Shown here piece after piece: positions 32,063 through 38,973 of a stretch of 38,973 nucleotides of DNA. The notes under the pieces are model-generated. The model saw nothing but the letters and a program-made list of their open reading frames with translations. It was not told the origin of the DNA and did not search any database. The stretch comes from Candidatus Saccharimonadota bacterium (GTDB lineage Bacteria > Patescibacteriota > Saccharimonadia > Saccharimonadales > OFTM59). The first letter of the stretch is position 1; the number at the start of each line of letters is the position of its first letter. Position numbers and translations under genes: made by a program. The DNA is taken from assembly GCA_029260855.1 (NCBI GenBank), contig JAJDCK010000012.1, positions 1-38,973 of the forward strand, read 5' to 3'.

Positions 32063-33295
32063 ATGCTTAAGACCGCACAGGATCTTATAAGGCGGGCGGG
32101 GGAGCGACTGGGGCTTACTCCAGGTGATATAGAATATTTGCTCAAGACCGAAGCCGAGCATGAGTTTGAGATTGAGCTTACAGACGGCAAGCGCTTCAAG
32201 GCATTCAGGACTCAACATAACAGCGTGCTTGGGCCGTACAAGGGCGGCATACGCTTTCATCCGGAAGTGGGCGCGGAAGAAGTACGAGCACTGGCAACCT
32301 TAATGTCAATTAAAACCGCAGCTGTCGGCCTGCCGCTAGGCGGTGGCAAGGGCGGGGTAGCGGTCAACCCCAGGGAGATTTCGCGCGAAGAACTGGAAGA
32401 ATTATCACGCAAATATGTAGCCGGGCTAATAGAGCACATCGGTCCAGACAAAGATATACCGGCACCTGACGTTAACACCGACTCAAGAGTTATTGATTGG
32501 ATGGTGGCCGAGTATGAAAAACTGACCGGAGATAAAACTAAGGCCAGTTTCACAGGGAAATCGATTGAAAATGGCGGTAGCCTTGGTCGTGAGGCAGCGA
32601 CGGGGCACGGTGGGGTAATAGTGCTTAGGGAGGTGTTGGAAGAGCTTGGTGATAGCGCTCAACCAATCACCATGGCTATCCAGGGGTTCGGTAACGTCGG
32701 ATCTTACTTCGGGGAGATTGCCGAGAAAGATCACCCTAATTGGCGGCTGGTAGCGGCCACGGACAGTAGCGGTGGTGTTTATAGCCCGAACGGTTTAGAT
32801 GCCAAAGAGACTGATAAATTCAAACGCGAAAACGGCCGTTTAGCTGAATACAAAATTGCCGGTGCGCGTACAATTACTAATGATGAGCTCATAAATACAG
32901 AGGTAGATGTGCTAGTGCTTGCAGCGCTAGGTGACGTTATAACTGAACACAATATGGATACGGTCCGTGCTCGTTATATCCTAGAACTGGCTAACGGACC
33001 GATCAGTGAAAAGGCCTACGACTACCTAATCCAAAAGGGCATAATAATTATTCCGGACGTATTGGCGAACGCCGGCGGAGTCGTGGTCAGTTATCTGGAA
33101 TGGCTGCAAAACAAGGCGGGTGAGCATTGGCCCGAAGCGCGCATTACCCAAGAACTCGAGCAATACCTAACGGCCGCTACGCGCCATATATTTAAAAGGG
33201 CAGTGCAGGATAAAATATCGCCCACAGAAGCTGCCATCAGCATAGCCATTGAGCGTATACTAAAAGTCAGGGATTCAAGGAGGCAACAACGATGA
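32063..33295 (+). CDS. gdhA: Glutamate dehydrogenase family (Glu/Leu/Phe/Val)
   Basis: 410 residues. The N-terminal dimerisation/catalytic domain has the substrate and catalytic Lys residues in GPYKGGIRFHP and PLGGGKGG (about 60-100). The Rossmann domain has IQGFGNVGSYFGE near 208. It oxidatively deaminates an amino acid to the 2-oxo acid with NAD(P), or the reverse; glutamate is most likely but the substrate is not certain. GGGAG lies 8 nt before ATG. Its TGA overlaps the mscL ATG by 4 bp. Confidence 0.92.
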   Translation: MLKTAQDLIRRAGERLGLTPGDIEYLLKTEAEHEFEIELTDGKRFKAFRTQHNSVLGPYKGGIRFHPEVGAEEVRALATLMSIKTAAVGLPLGGGKGGVAVNPREISREELEELSRKYVAGLIEHIGPDKDIPAPDVNTDSRVIDWMVAEYEKLTGDKTKASFTGKSIENGGSLGREAATGHGGVIVLREVLEELGDSAQPITMAIQGFGNVGSYFGEIAEKDHPNWRLVAATDSSGGVYSPNGLDAKETDKFKRENGRLAEYKIAGARTITNDELINTEVDVLVLAALGDVITEHNMDTVRARYILELANGPISEKAYDYLIQKGIIIIPDVLANAGGVVVSYLEWLQNKAGEHWPEARITQELEQYLTAATRHIFKRAVQDKISPTEAAISIAIERILKVRDSRRQQR

Positions 33296-33699
33296 GAGAG
33301 CCAACTAAAGCAGAGGTATTGAAAAGTGTAGAAGTAGCAAGGGAAGAGCTTGAGAAGATTCCGCTACCCAATATGAAAGGGCATCTGAGCGGTTTTATGA
33401 CATTTGTGCGCGAACAGGGTGTAGTCGGGTTGGCGGTCGGCTTGGTACTAGGGACACAAGTAAAGACATTGGTGGATCAGATTGTAGCCAGTTTTTTAAA
33501 CCCGTTGCTGGGGCTAATTTTGCCCGGAGGTGGCACTCTTGCCCAAAAGACTTTTAGCTTAACACTTTTTGGAAAAACTGCCGATTTTGGTTACGGGGCT
33601 TTTATAGCGGTACTGATCAGCTTTTTGGCGGTCGCGGCTGTAGTGTACTTTATAGTTAAAGGTCTGAGACTGGACAAAATTGACAAGAAGAAGGCGTAA
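33292..33699 (+). CDS. mscL: Large-conductance mechanosensitive channel (MscL)
   Basis: 135 residues. After a 25-residue acidic/basic N-terminal extension, HLSGFMTFVREQGVVGLAVGLVLGTQVKTLVDQIVASFLNPLLGLIL matches the MscL N-terminal helix and pore-lining TM1. The second helix FIAVLISFLAVAAVVYFIVKGL and a KKK tail follow. It forms a pentamer that releases solutes on hypo-osmotic shock. AGGAGG lies 11 nt before ATG. Extra N-terminus is longer than in classical MscL. Co-transcribed with gdhA. Confidence 0.87.
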   Translation: MREPTKAEVLKSVEVAREELEKIPLPNMKGHLSGFMTFVREQGVVGLAVGLVLGTQVKTLVDQIVASFLNPLLGLILPGGGTLAQKTFSLTLFGKTADFGYGAFIAVLISFLAVAAVVYFIVKGLRLDKIDKKKA

Positions 33700-33725
33700 A
33701 CGTTTATTAATTAGGGCTATCGGAC

Positions 33726-33743
33726 TATAATTCCGCTTATAAT
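33726..33743 (+). promoter_or_regulatory. Two tandem TATAAT boxes
   Basis: Perfect TATAAT at 33726-33731 and again at 33738-33743, 12 bp apart, upstream of GTG 33760. No clear -35 fits either. They give two possible starts, one of them too close for the AGGAGG to be in the leader's far end. Confidence 0.4.
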
Positions 33744-33759
33744 TAAACAGGAGGCCACC

Positions 33760-34032
33760 GTGGCTATTGAAAAGATTTTAAAACGCAAAGACGCAGCTTC
33801 TGTGATAGTAGCTGTTGCCGTAGGGTTGGTGCTGTATCAGTTTTTGAGCAATGTGAGTACCGAGATCGCTAACAAGTTTTCTGCCGTTGAACGACCAGCC
33901 CTGGACGGCATAGGCTGGCAAGATCATTATTTTGTTCCATTTATGGCTATGTTAGTAGAATTAGCAGTTTTGGAGTTGTTGATCTGGGCCTACACAATGG
34001 TGAACAAAGCTGTCTCTAATCAGAAAAGATAA
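33760..34032 (+). CDS. Small two-helix membrane protein
   Basis: 90 residues from GTG 33760, with AGGAGG 7 nt upstream. A basic N-terminus (EKILKRKD), helix at about 13-30, acidic/polar loop with GWQDHYFVP, helix at about 60-80 and basic end. Two TATAAT boxes lie just upstream (33726-33731 and 33738-33743). No family recognised. It is followed by msrB after 15 nt. Confidence 0.68.
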   Translation: MAIEKILKRKDAASVIVAVAVGLVLYQFLSNVSTEIANKFSAVERPALDGIGWQDHYFVPFMAMLVELAVLELLIWAYTMVNKAVSNQKR

Positions 34033-34047
34033 CTGGTTAACAGCTTG

Positions 34048-34443
34048 ATGGACTCAAAGAAGTTTGTCTCACACCTGACAGAAGACCAGAAGCGGGTAAT
34101 GCTTGAAAAGGGCACCGAACAGCCGTTTACTGGCAAGTTTCTAAACAACAAAGCCGTGGGTGTGTATGCCTGTGCCGCCTGTGGCGCCGGATTGTTCTCT
34201 AGTGATAATAAGTTTGATTCTCTCTCTGGCTGGCCTAGCTTTTATGACGTTGCAAAAAGTGGAGTGGTCAAACTTCAAGACGATGACAGCCACGGGATGC
34301 ATCGGGTTGAAGCTGTTTGCGCTAACTGCGGCGGGCACCTAGGGCATGTGTTTGACGATGCGTTTGATCAGCCGACAGGCAGGCGGTACTGTATAAATTC
34401 GTGTTCACTGGAATTCAAGTCAAAGGGAGACGCTGGTAAATGA
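34048..34443 (+). CDS. msrB: Peptide-methionine (R)-S-oxide reductase MsrB
   Basis: 131 residues from ATG 34048; an adjacent TTG at 34045 is possible. Zinc-binding CxxC pairs CAAC and CANC, substrate region GWPSF, HLGHVFDD, and the catalytic Cys in RRYCINS. It repairs the R form of methionine sulfoxide in proteins. Full length, cytoplasmic, no signal peptide. Its TGA overlaps the capA-like ATG by 4 bp. Confidence 0.96.
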   Translation: MDSKKFVSHLTEDQKRVMLEKGTEQPFTGKFLNNKAVGVYACAACGAGLFSSDNKFDSLSGWPSFYDVAKSGVVKLQDDDSHGMHRVEAVCANCGGHLGHVFDDAFDQPTGRRYCINSCSLEFKSKGDAGK

Positions 34444-35648
34444 AACCCAGACTACGTAAACTGCGCATAATTTTTGTTGTATTACTCATAGTTTTACTGG
34501 TATTTGGCGCATTTAATTATCTGACAAGCAGAGGCCAAGAGCAAAAGACAAGCGAATCAGGCGAAACTGCCGAACCGGTGAAAAAGCGGCCGGACAACAC
34601 CATACGTCTAGTAGCGACTGGTGACATGATTGGGCATGATTCTATAACTCAGAATGCCAAAAATTCTGATGGTAGCTACGATTACGCAAGCCTTATGATC
34701 GGTGCTAAGAAGTATTTTCAGGATTCTGACATAAGTTTTTGCAACGAGGCCACAATGGCTGCCGGTGAAAAACACGGCATAACCGGCTACCCCAGCTTCA
34801 ACGCGCCGATAGAGTTCGCACGCGGGCTGGAAGATGTGGGCTGTAATGTCATAAATTTGGGGACGAACCACACCAACGACAAAGGCCAGGCTATGATTGA
34901 TGATGCGGTGACAGTTTGGGACAACCGGCCGGGCGTGCTGGCGGTAGCCGGTGCTAACCGTTCGCTTGACGAGCAGAAAAAACCTCGGATATTTACGGTC
35001 AAGGGCATGAAATTTGCCCTTCTTTCTTACTTAACTTATACCAACCAGCCTGTTGCCAACGGCTACGGCGTGAATATGTATGACGAAGCAACGGCTAAAG
35101 TAGAAATAGCCACGGCTCAGTCAGAAGCAGATTTTGTAATCGTCAGTATGCGTTGGGGCACGGAGTATTCGCACGACATAAACGACTCGCAGGATAGAAT
35201 CGCAAAGGTCTTGGCGGATGCTGGCGCGGACGTAATTTTCGGTCACGGGACGCATACACTGCAGCCGGTTAAAAGGGTGCTGGCAGCGGACGGCAGGGAA
35301 GCCCTAGCTTGGTTTTCGCTCGGTAATTTCTTGAATTCTCAAACAGAAATAGAAAACTTGATCGGTGGTTTTGCCGTAATGGACATAGACACCTCAACTA
35401 AAAAGATTACAAACATCAGCTTCTTGCCGATGTATCAGCACTACGAATGGACAGCCACTCAGAAAGCGCGCGCCAATACCACAGATTTAGCGGCGAGACA
35501 TAACTTCCAGATGATGCCGCTGGATGAAGCAGGTGAGCTGCTGGAAAAATCTGTTCACGAAACCACGGTTGAGGCGCAAACGGAGCGGGTTAGGCAACTT
35601 CTGAACACATACACCGAAGTGCCAGTTATTTCATCTGGACAATACTAA
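34440..35648 (+). CDS. CapA-like (PGA_cap) metallophosphatase-fold protein
   Basis: 402 residues. One N-terminal helix (about 9-27) anchors or exports the protein. The PGA_cap domain is complete: VATGDMIGHD near 60, CNEATM, NLGTNHTNDKG near 140, VSMRWGTEYSHD, FGHGTHTLQPVKRV near 275 and FSLGNF. These residues form the di-metal site of calcineurin-like enzymes. CapA was first linked to poly-gamma-glutamate capsule synthesis; in genomes without other cap genes its role is open. A hairpin at 35648-35668 ends the unit. Confidence 0.9.
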   Translation: MKPRLRKLRIIFVVLLIVLLVFGAFNYLTSRGQEQKTSESGETAEPVKKRPDNTIRLVATGDMIGHDSITQNAKNSDGSYDYASLMIGAKKYFQDSDISFCNEATMAAGEKHGITGYPSFNAPIEFARGLEDVGCNVINLGTNHTNDKGQAMIDDAVTVWDNRPGVLAVAGANRSLDEQKKPRIFTVKGMKFALLSYLTYTNQPVANGYGVNMYDEATAKVEIATAQSEADFVIVSMRWGTEYSHDINDSQDRIAKVLADAGADVIFGHGTHTLQPVKRVLAADGREALAWFSLGNFLNSQTEIENLIGGFAVMDIDTSTKKITNISFLPMYQHYEWTATQKARANTTDLAARHNFQMMPLDEAGELLEKSVHETTVEAQTERVRQLLNTYTEVPVISSGQY

Positions 35649-35668
35649 TGCGGCTTTTCGTGCCGCAT
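35648..35668 (+). terminator. Hairpin after the CapA-like gene
   Basis: ATGCGGC (35648-35654) / GCCGCAT (35662-35668) with a T-rich 7-nt loop, beginning at the last base of the capA stop. No downstream T run, so termination strength is uncertain. The next 200 bases (35669-35853) hold no ORF or RNA family that I recognise. Confidence 0.45.
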
Positions 35669-35853
35669 CACGAGCACTCTCTTGTATCAGCAAATGACGG
35701 GTCCCCTAAGCAGAGAGGATTCGGTTTGGGGTGTAGTATTGCATCAAAACTGACAGCCGCTTCCGGAGGCTAGCTAGCTACAGGTGAAAATGGTAAGACG
35801 TTGGGCAAAACTACATCAGTGCCGACAGTTCTCTTGTTAGGGGGTTGAGGTTA

Positions 35854-35894
35854 TTGCATTTCATTAGTTTGTGTGGTATACTATTAATAGTATA
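35854..35894 (+). promoter_or_regulatory. Strong promoter whose -10 lies in an 18-bp palindrome
   Basis: TTGCAT (35854-35859), exact 17-nt spacer, TATACT (35877-35882). The -10 is the left arm of the perfect palindrome TATACTATTAATAGTATA (35877-35894), so the opposite strand also carries TATACT. It may be a bidirectional promoter or an operator covering the start site. The only plus-strand coding candidate downstream is the disrupted ORF at 35914. Confidence 0.65.
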
Positions 35895-35913
35895 GTTTAT
35901 AGGCTTAACGATT

Positions 35914-36161
35914 ATGGGGAGTTTGGAGGTGTCTGGTATTAATTTTGACAGTTAACTGCCGGTTTTGGTGACGAAGTATTGCTGCAATTACTGAGCGTAG
36001 CCGAAACAGAAGCTATTAATCGTGGTTTGCGCCCTGAGGCTTCAATCGTTGCCTTGAATGGCGCCGGTGTAGAGGTTGATTGGCTGAAACGCCGGAAACT
36101 GAACACTCCTCCAAAACCTACATTTATTCTCAGGCGGGAACGGCCCGTTGCCCATTATTAG
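35914..36161 (+). pseudogene. Frame-disrupted small gene (about 80 residues)
   Basis: From ATG 35914 the frame reads MGSLEVSGINFDS and stops at 35953-35955. The frame open from 35949 to the TAG at 36159-36161 continues plausibly as QLTAGFGDEVLLQLLSVAET... with a basic, Pro-rich end. The two overlap by 7 nt, so one missing base near 35950 would split one ORF of about 80 residues. A consensus promoter lies 32 nt upstream and GGAGG at 35925-35929. No slippery heptamer is seen. It is a degraded gene, a sequencing error, or two unrelated short ORFs. Confidence 0.4.
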
Positions 36162-36258
36162 TTAACTGAGCGGGAACTGGTTCTCGCAGTATAAAGAACA
36201 CCCCTCCGACCGTTGTAGCGATAATGATCACTGGAATAATTAACTTCTTGTGTGACAT
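36130..36258 (-). CDS. Possible small single-helix membrane protein (42 residues)
   Basis: Minus-strand ORF with start MSHKKLIIPVIIIATTVGG: a short basic N-terminus, one hydrophobic helix, then a polar Pro/Arg tail. The composition is typical of real small membrane proteins. TATACT (36268-36263) lies 4 nt before ATG, a little short for a leaderless promoter. Its 3' part overlaps the disrupted ORF on the other strand by 32 nt. Confidence 0.4.
   Translation of the reverse strand: MSHKKLIIPVIIIATTVGGVFFILREPVPAQLTNNGQRAVPA
36165..36190 (+). terminator. Hairpin after the disrupted ORF
   Basis: ACTGAGCGGGAAC with GTTCTCGCAGT, near-perfect pairing around a tiny loop, four bases after the stop at 36161. 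There is no T run, so it is a weak terminator or only an mRNA 3' structure. Confidence 0.35.
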
Positions 36259-36273
36259 ACTTAGTATAAGTAT
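36257..36273. promoter_or_regulatory. Overlapping divergent -10 region with inverted repeat
   Basis: ATACTTA-GTA-TAAGTAT. It contains TAGTAT (36262-36267) ending 6 nt before the plus-strand ATG 36274 and TATACT on the minus strand toward ATG 36258. Only 15 bp separate the two start codons. Confidence 0.4.
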
Positions 36274-37503
36274 ATGAGGTATGACACATACAGGCCAGGT
36301 ATACGGCCGCCAAAACGAAAATCCAAGCGCAAGCTTGTTATTGGCCTGCTCTTGGTGCTTCTTGGCATTGGTATAATCTTGCTCAGACCGGATAGCGCTG
36401 CAGAGAAGAATCTCAATCCGTTTACGGGTGATTCTGAATCAAAAGGCCTAGAGTATGAGCAGGTAAACGGCAAGTATCTGTTCAGTGGTACGGTGGTGAT
36501 CGCCAGAGCGGTAGAGAATGAGGCTAGGGGGGCGGACGGCACGATTGATTACAGCCAGCCACTTAGCAGATTCAACACCTTTAACCCCGAGCAGTATGAC
36601 GCCTGGGAGTTTGACCACGAATGCCCCATGACCATGAACAATATTCCATATCGTCAACAGGTAGCGAACACTATTTTTAACTGCCGCCCGGAATTCCTGC
36701 CGGCAATCCTAAAACATTTCCCGGTGACTATTGCCAATATCGCCAATAACCACACTCGCGACATGGGCCAGGATGGTTACGAAGAAACCGTGGAGCTACT
36801 GGAAGGGGGCGGTTTACAGACAGTAGGCAACTACAGCCCGCGTGAAAAGGGCGATATCTGCGAGGTTATAGCCTTGCCAGTGCGACTGCAAAAACCTGAT
36901 AAAAGCGAAGTCAAAGGCACTCTGCCGGTGGCGTTTTGCGCCTGGCATTACTTTGAATACGAACCGGAAGCCGGTGAGATAGAAACCATGGATCGCTACG
37001 CCAAAATTATGCCGGTCTTTGCCTTTATGCAAGTAGGCACAGAATATCAATCCAGAGCTGATGATAAGCAGGTGAGTATTGCGCACAAAATTGTTGATCG
37101 TGCCCCGGAGTTTTTGATCGGCAACAGCCCGCACTGGGTACAAAATACCGAAGTTTATAAAGGCAAACTGATAGTTTACTCAACCGGCAATTTTATTTTT
37201 GACCAGCTGGACGCAGAAACTAACCGCGGCCTCAACATCGCTACAACCATGACCATTCCATACGACGAGAACGTGGCCGAGTGGCTGGTGCTAGGCGAAA
37301 AATGCCGTCCGCGTGATGATAACTGCTTGGAAATGGCCGAAGAGCAAGGGCTTAAAAAGGTGAGCCTGAAGCTGGCCTACGAGGCAATCGCCAGCACCAC
37401 CGGCTACCGCGAAATCACCCAAAAAGCCGACGCCATCACCCAAGCAGCAGTAGAAGAACGCGCCAACTGGTCTAGGACCCTCAAAGACCTCGGCCAGGAA
37501 TAA
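36274..37503 (+). CDS. CapA-like paralog with degenerate metal site
   Basis: 409 residues from ATG 36274. A basic N-terminus and one helix (about 17-33) anchor it. The PGA_cap framework is visible: TIANIANNHTRDMGQDGYEE near 153, VFAFMQVGTEY near 246, GNSPHWVQNTEVYKGKLIVYSTGNFIFD near 285. However, the first motif reads GTVVIARAVEN instead of xGDxxx, and GHxPH is GNSPH, so two of the usual metal ligands (Asp, His) are lost. Four Cys in the domain (CPMT, FNCRPE, DICEV and later EKCRPRDDNC) could form disulfides. Likely non-catalytic or altered relative of the protein at 34440-35648. Confidence 0.83.
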   Translation: MRYDTYRPGIRPPKRKSKRKLVIGLLLVLLGIGIILLRPDSAAEKNLNPFTGDSESKGLEYEQVNGKYLFSGTVVIARAVENEARGADGTIDYSQPLSRFNTFNPEQYDAWEFDHECPMTMNNIPYRQQVANTIFNCRPEFLPAILKHFPVTIANIANNHTRDMGQDGYEETVELLEGGGLQTVGNYSPREKGDICEVIALPVRLQKPDKSEVKGTLPVAFCAWHYFEYEPEAGEIETMDRYAKIMPVFAFMQVGTEYQSRADDKQVSIAHKIVDRAPEFLIGNSPHWVQNTEVYKGKLIVYSTGNFIFDQLDAETNRGLNIATTMTIPYDENVAEWLVLGEKCRPRDDNCLEMAEEQGLKKVSLKLAYEAIASTTGYREITQKADAITQAAVEERANWSRTLKDLGQE

Positions 37504-37523
37504 TCACCAGTCTAGCCGGCATA

Positions 37524-37610
37524 GGTTTTTGCCCCAGGGCACGTTTCGCGCGGGGCAATCCGGTCGGTTGCGCCGGCTGCACTCGGCAATTAGGCCCCGG
37601 AACAAAAACC
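37524..37610. other. Structured GC-rich intergenic element
   Basis: GGTTTTTG (37524-37531) and CAAAAACC (37603-37610) close a roughly 87-nt region full of further pairing options: TTGCCCC/GGGGCAA (37529-37535/37552-37558), GCCGGC at 37515-37520 and 37572-37577, CCGG/CCGG. Higher in GC than its surroundings and non-coding in all frames. It could be a small RNA, a long terminator of the CapA-like gene, or a decayed repeat. No known RNA family recognised. Confidence 0.4.
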
Positions 37611-37611
37611 A

Positions 37612-37637
37612 ATGCTACTTAAGTAAGCATGTATACT
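37612..37637 (+). promoter_or_regulatory. Promoter with palindromic operator for the hydrolase gene
   Basis: TATACT (37632-37637) ends 7 nt before ATG 37645. Immediately upstream is the near-palindrome ATGCT-ACTTAAGT-AAGCAT (37612-37630), filling the -35 to -10 spacer, where a repressor would block polymerase. Confidence 0.45.
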
Positions 37638-37644
37638 GGAGGTA

Positions 37645-38430
37645 ATGACAGGGATGACATACCGTGCGGTATCTGAAAAAACGATTTATATTGACTTGCC
37701 GAAAACAAACGGGCTAAAGATCAAAGGGATTCTACGCGGGGATTTTACCGTGCCTTTGGTCGTGATGATGCACGGCCGGCCAGGAAGCGGGAATGAGCTG
37801 TTGCAATTCCTTGGCGCGAGATATCTTCACGAAAAAGGCTTTAGTACGCTAAGGCTGTTTATGTACGACTTTGAAAAAACGACTCGTAATTTGCTGGATT
37901 GCACACTTCAAACTCATACAGAAGACTTTGAGGCGGTTGTAAATTATTTGAAAAGGCAAAATGTACCTAAAATTTTTGCCGTTGGCCACAGTTACGGCGG
38001 TCTGACTATTTTAAAATCACAGGCAAAACTAGACGGAGCGGTGCTTTGGGATCCGACTCACGGCTTAATTTGGCATGATGAACCAGATTTGGGGACTGAC
38101 TTTCCCAAGAAAACTTACGATAATGTTGTCGTCGGTTTGGCTGGGCCTGGATATATTACGCCGAAGCCGATGGAGGATGATGATTTGGCAATGGGGGATA
38201 CCACAAACTTGGCCGCCCATAAGGGCTATCCGCTTAAATTGATTGCAGCCGGCAAAGGCAAGATGAGTCATCTCGGCAAACGTTACATTAAGGCGGCAGA
38301 TGAACCCAAGAAATTCCTAGAAATAGCTGACGCTCACCACCAACTTGAAGATTCTGACGAAGTGATGCAGAAACTATTCAAAGAAACGGTACAATGGTTT
38401 GAAAGGATTTTGAATGACAAAACCAAATAA
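37645..38430 (+). CDS. Alpha/beta-hydrolase
   Basis: 261 residues. HGRPGSGNE near 38 forms the oxyanion region, GHSYGG near 120 is the nucleophile elbow (Ser), and a C-terminal His in ADAHHQLED near 234 is the probable catalytic His; the acid may be Asp in VLWDPTH or a later residue. No signal peptide. The substrate cannot be predicted. Start: ATG 37645 follows TATACT by 7 nt; ATG 37654 with GGAGG at 37638-37642 is the alternative. It overlaps the next gene by 17 bp. Confidence 0.87.
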   Translation: MTGMTYRAVSEKTIYIDLPKTNGLKIKGILRGDFTVPLVVMMHGRPGSGNELLQFLGARYLHEKGFSTLRLFMYDFEKTTRNLLDCTLQTHTEDFEAVVNYLKRQNVPKIFAVGHSYGGLTILKSQAKLDGAVLWDPTHGLIWHDEPDLGTDFPKKTYDNVVVGLAGPGYITPKPMEDDDLAMGDTTNLAAHKGYPLKLIAAGKGKMSHLGKRYIKAADEPKKFLEIADAHHQLEDSDEVMQKLFKETVQWFERILNDKTK

Positions 38431-38973
38431 AGACGCGATACCGACCAAGCTATTGTGGCTGGATATCGAAATGACCGGCCTAGAACCGGACAAAGACGTG
38501 ATTTTAGAGGTCGCAGTCGAGATAACGGACTTTAATTTCAAGACGCTGGAATCATATGAAGCCAGAGTGCGTGGCGGCAACCACCAGACGGTGGTTGCGC
38601 GTATGCAGGCAAATATATGGTGGAAAGATTATCCAGCTAACCGCGATGACTTTTTGGATAAGCTAGCTGATGCAAAACCGCTCGGGGTAGTTGAAGATGA
38701 ACTGATCGAACTGGTAAGTAAACATTTTGGTTCAGAGCCAGCCGTATTGGCAGGCAACTCAATCCATAATGACCGCAAATTTATTCAAAAGTGGTGGCCA
38801 GCACTTGATCTAAAGCTCCATTACCGCATGCTGGACGTCAGTGCATTGAAGGTTTTGATGCAAGGCAAGTACGGCGTAGCCTTTGAAAAACAAGGTCTCC
38901 ACCGCGCCTTCGATGACATCCAGGCCTCCATAGCCGAACTCCAATACTACCTAGACTGGTTGAAAAGCCATGA
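38414..38973 (+). CDS. orn: Oligoribonuclease, 3' end outside the window
   Basis: 186 codons are present and the frame is still open at the last base. DEDDh exonuclease signatures: LDIEMTGL near 16-23 (Asp, Glu), GNSIHNDRKF near 112 (Asp), and HRAFDDIQAS near 163-172 (His, Asp). With about 180 residues being typical, only a few residues are missing. It degrades 2-5 nt RNA fragments, and pGpG in organisms with cyclic di-GMP. The ATG lies inside the end of the hydrolase gene, so the two are coupled. Confidence 0.95.
   Translation, partial: MTKPNKDAIPTKLLWLDIEMTGLEPDKDVILEVAVEITDFNFKTLESYEARVRGGNHQTVVARMQANIWWKDYPANRDDFLDKLADAKPLGVVEDELIELVSKHFGSEPAVLAGNSIHNDRKFIQKWWPALDLKLHYRMLDVSALKVLMQGKYGVAFEKQGLHRAFDDIQASIAELQYYLDWLKSH

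Noticed and set aside
35669-35853. tmRNA, RNase P RNA, SRP RNA or a known riboswitch
   Set aside because: None of the conserved cores (tRNA-like ends, GGAAGCAGCC-type SRP loop, RNase P CR motifs) is present in either strand.
35914-36161. Programmed -1 frameshift
   Set aside because: The overlap of 7 nt lacks an X-XXY-YYZ slippery heptamer and a clear downstream pseudoknot, so a broken gene or sequence error is more likely.

Overview
The window looks like a chromosomal segment of a Patescibacteria/CPR bacterium, most likely Candidatus Saccharibacteria (TM7). This is inferred from gene content, not from a search. The signs are tandem small type IV secretion pilin-like proteins, a streamlined gene set with many short membrane proteins of unknown function, a CarS-like CTP transferase next to a CDP-alcohol phosphotransferase, a short MurE-like ligase, a solitary PurF, the standard code with TGA as stop, and many promoters whose -10 box lies only 6-9 nt before the start codon, so that leaderless mRNAs are expected.

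Layout. 2-2231: six tandem pilin-like genes (first one truncated by the window edge), closed by a strong terminator. 2251-5330: small heat-shock protein with a structured leader, ComF, two tRNA-Ser genes, two hypothetical genes and tRNA-Arg. 5345-8240: a secreted zinc-metallopeptidase-like protein and PurF. 8292-8565: tRNA-Ser(CGA), then a very small hairpin-rich insert bounded by an exact 21-bp repeat of the tRNA 3' end. 8616-13011: membrane proteins, a CDP-alcohol phosphotransferase, a HIT protein, a 56-residue membrane protein and an XRE-HAD fusion. 13008-18886: valS, a small ORF, tsaD, a PaaX/Cas2-like regulator bracketed by two copies of one palindrome, and a MurE-like ligase. 19025-22816: a coupled gene pair including an APH-type kinase-like protein, then groES-groEL under a CIRCE element. 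22989-28504: an LPATG surface protein, sugar-phosphate isomerase with a PIG-L deacetylase, a CarS-PHP-CDP-alcohol phosphotransferase operon on the minus strand, and a DUF1361 membrane protein. 28538-35648: argS, a second secreted zincin-like protein, gdhA-mscL, a small membrane protein, msrB-capA. 35649-36273: a poorly coding region with a strong palindromic promoter and a frame-disrupted ORF. 36274-38973: a degenerate CapA paralog, a structured intergenic region, an alpha/beta hydrolase and oligoribonuclease, cut by the window end.

Functional themes are protein quality control (Hsp20, GroESL, MsrB), translation (valS, argS, tsaD, four tRNAs), envelope and surface biology (pilins, secreted zincins, sortase-type protein, CapA-like proteins, lipid-head-group enzymes, MurE-like ligase, MscL) and compact local regulation through palindromes. 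No CRISPR array, insertion sequence or rRNA gene was seen. The observations most worth following are the tRNA-Ser mini-insert, the PaaX/Cas2-like gene with its operator pair, the leaderless-promoter architecture, the hsp20 leader and the orphan promoter region near 35.9 kb.
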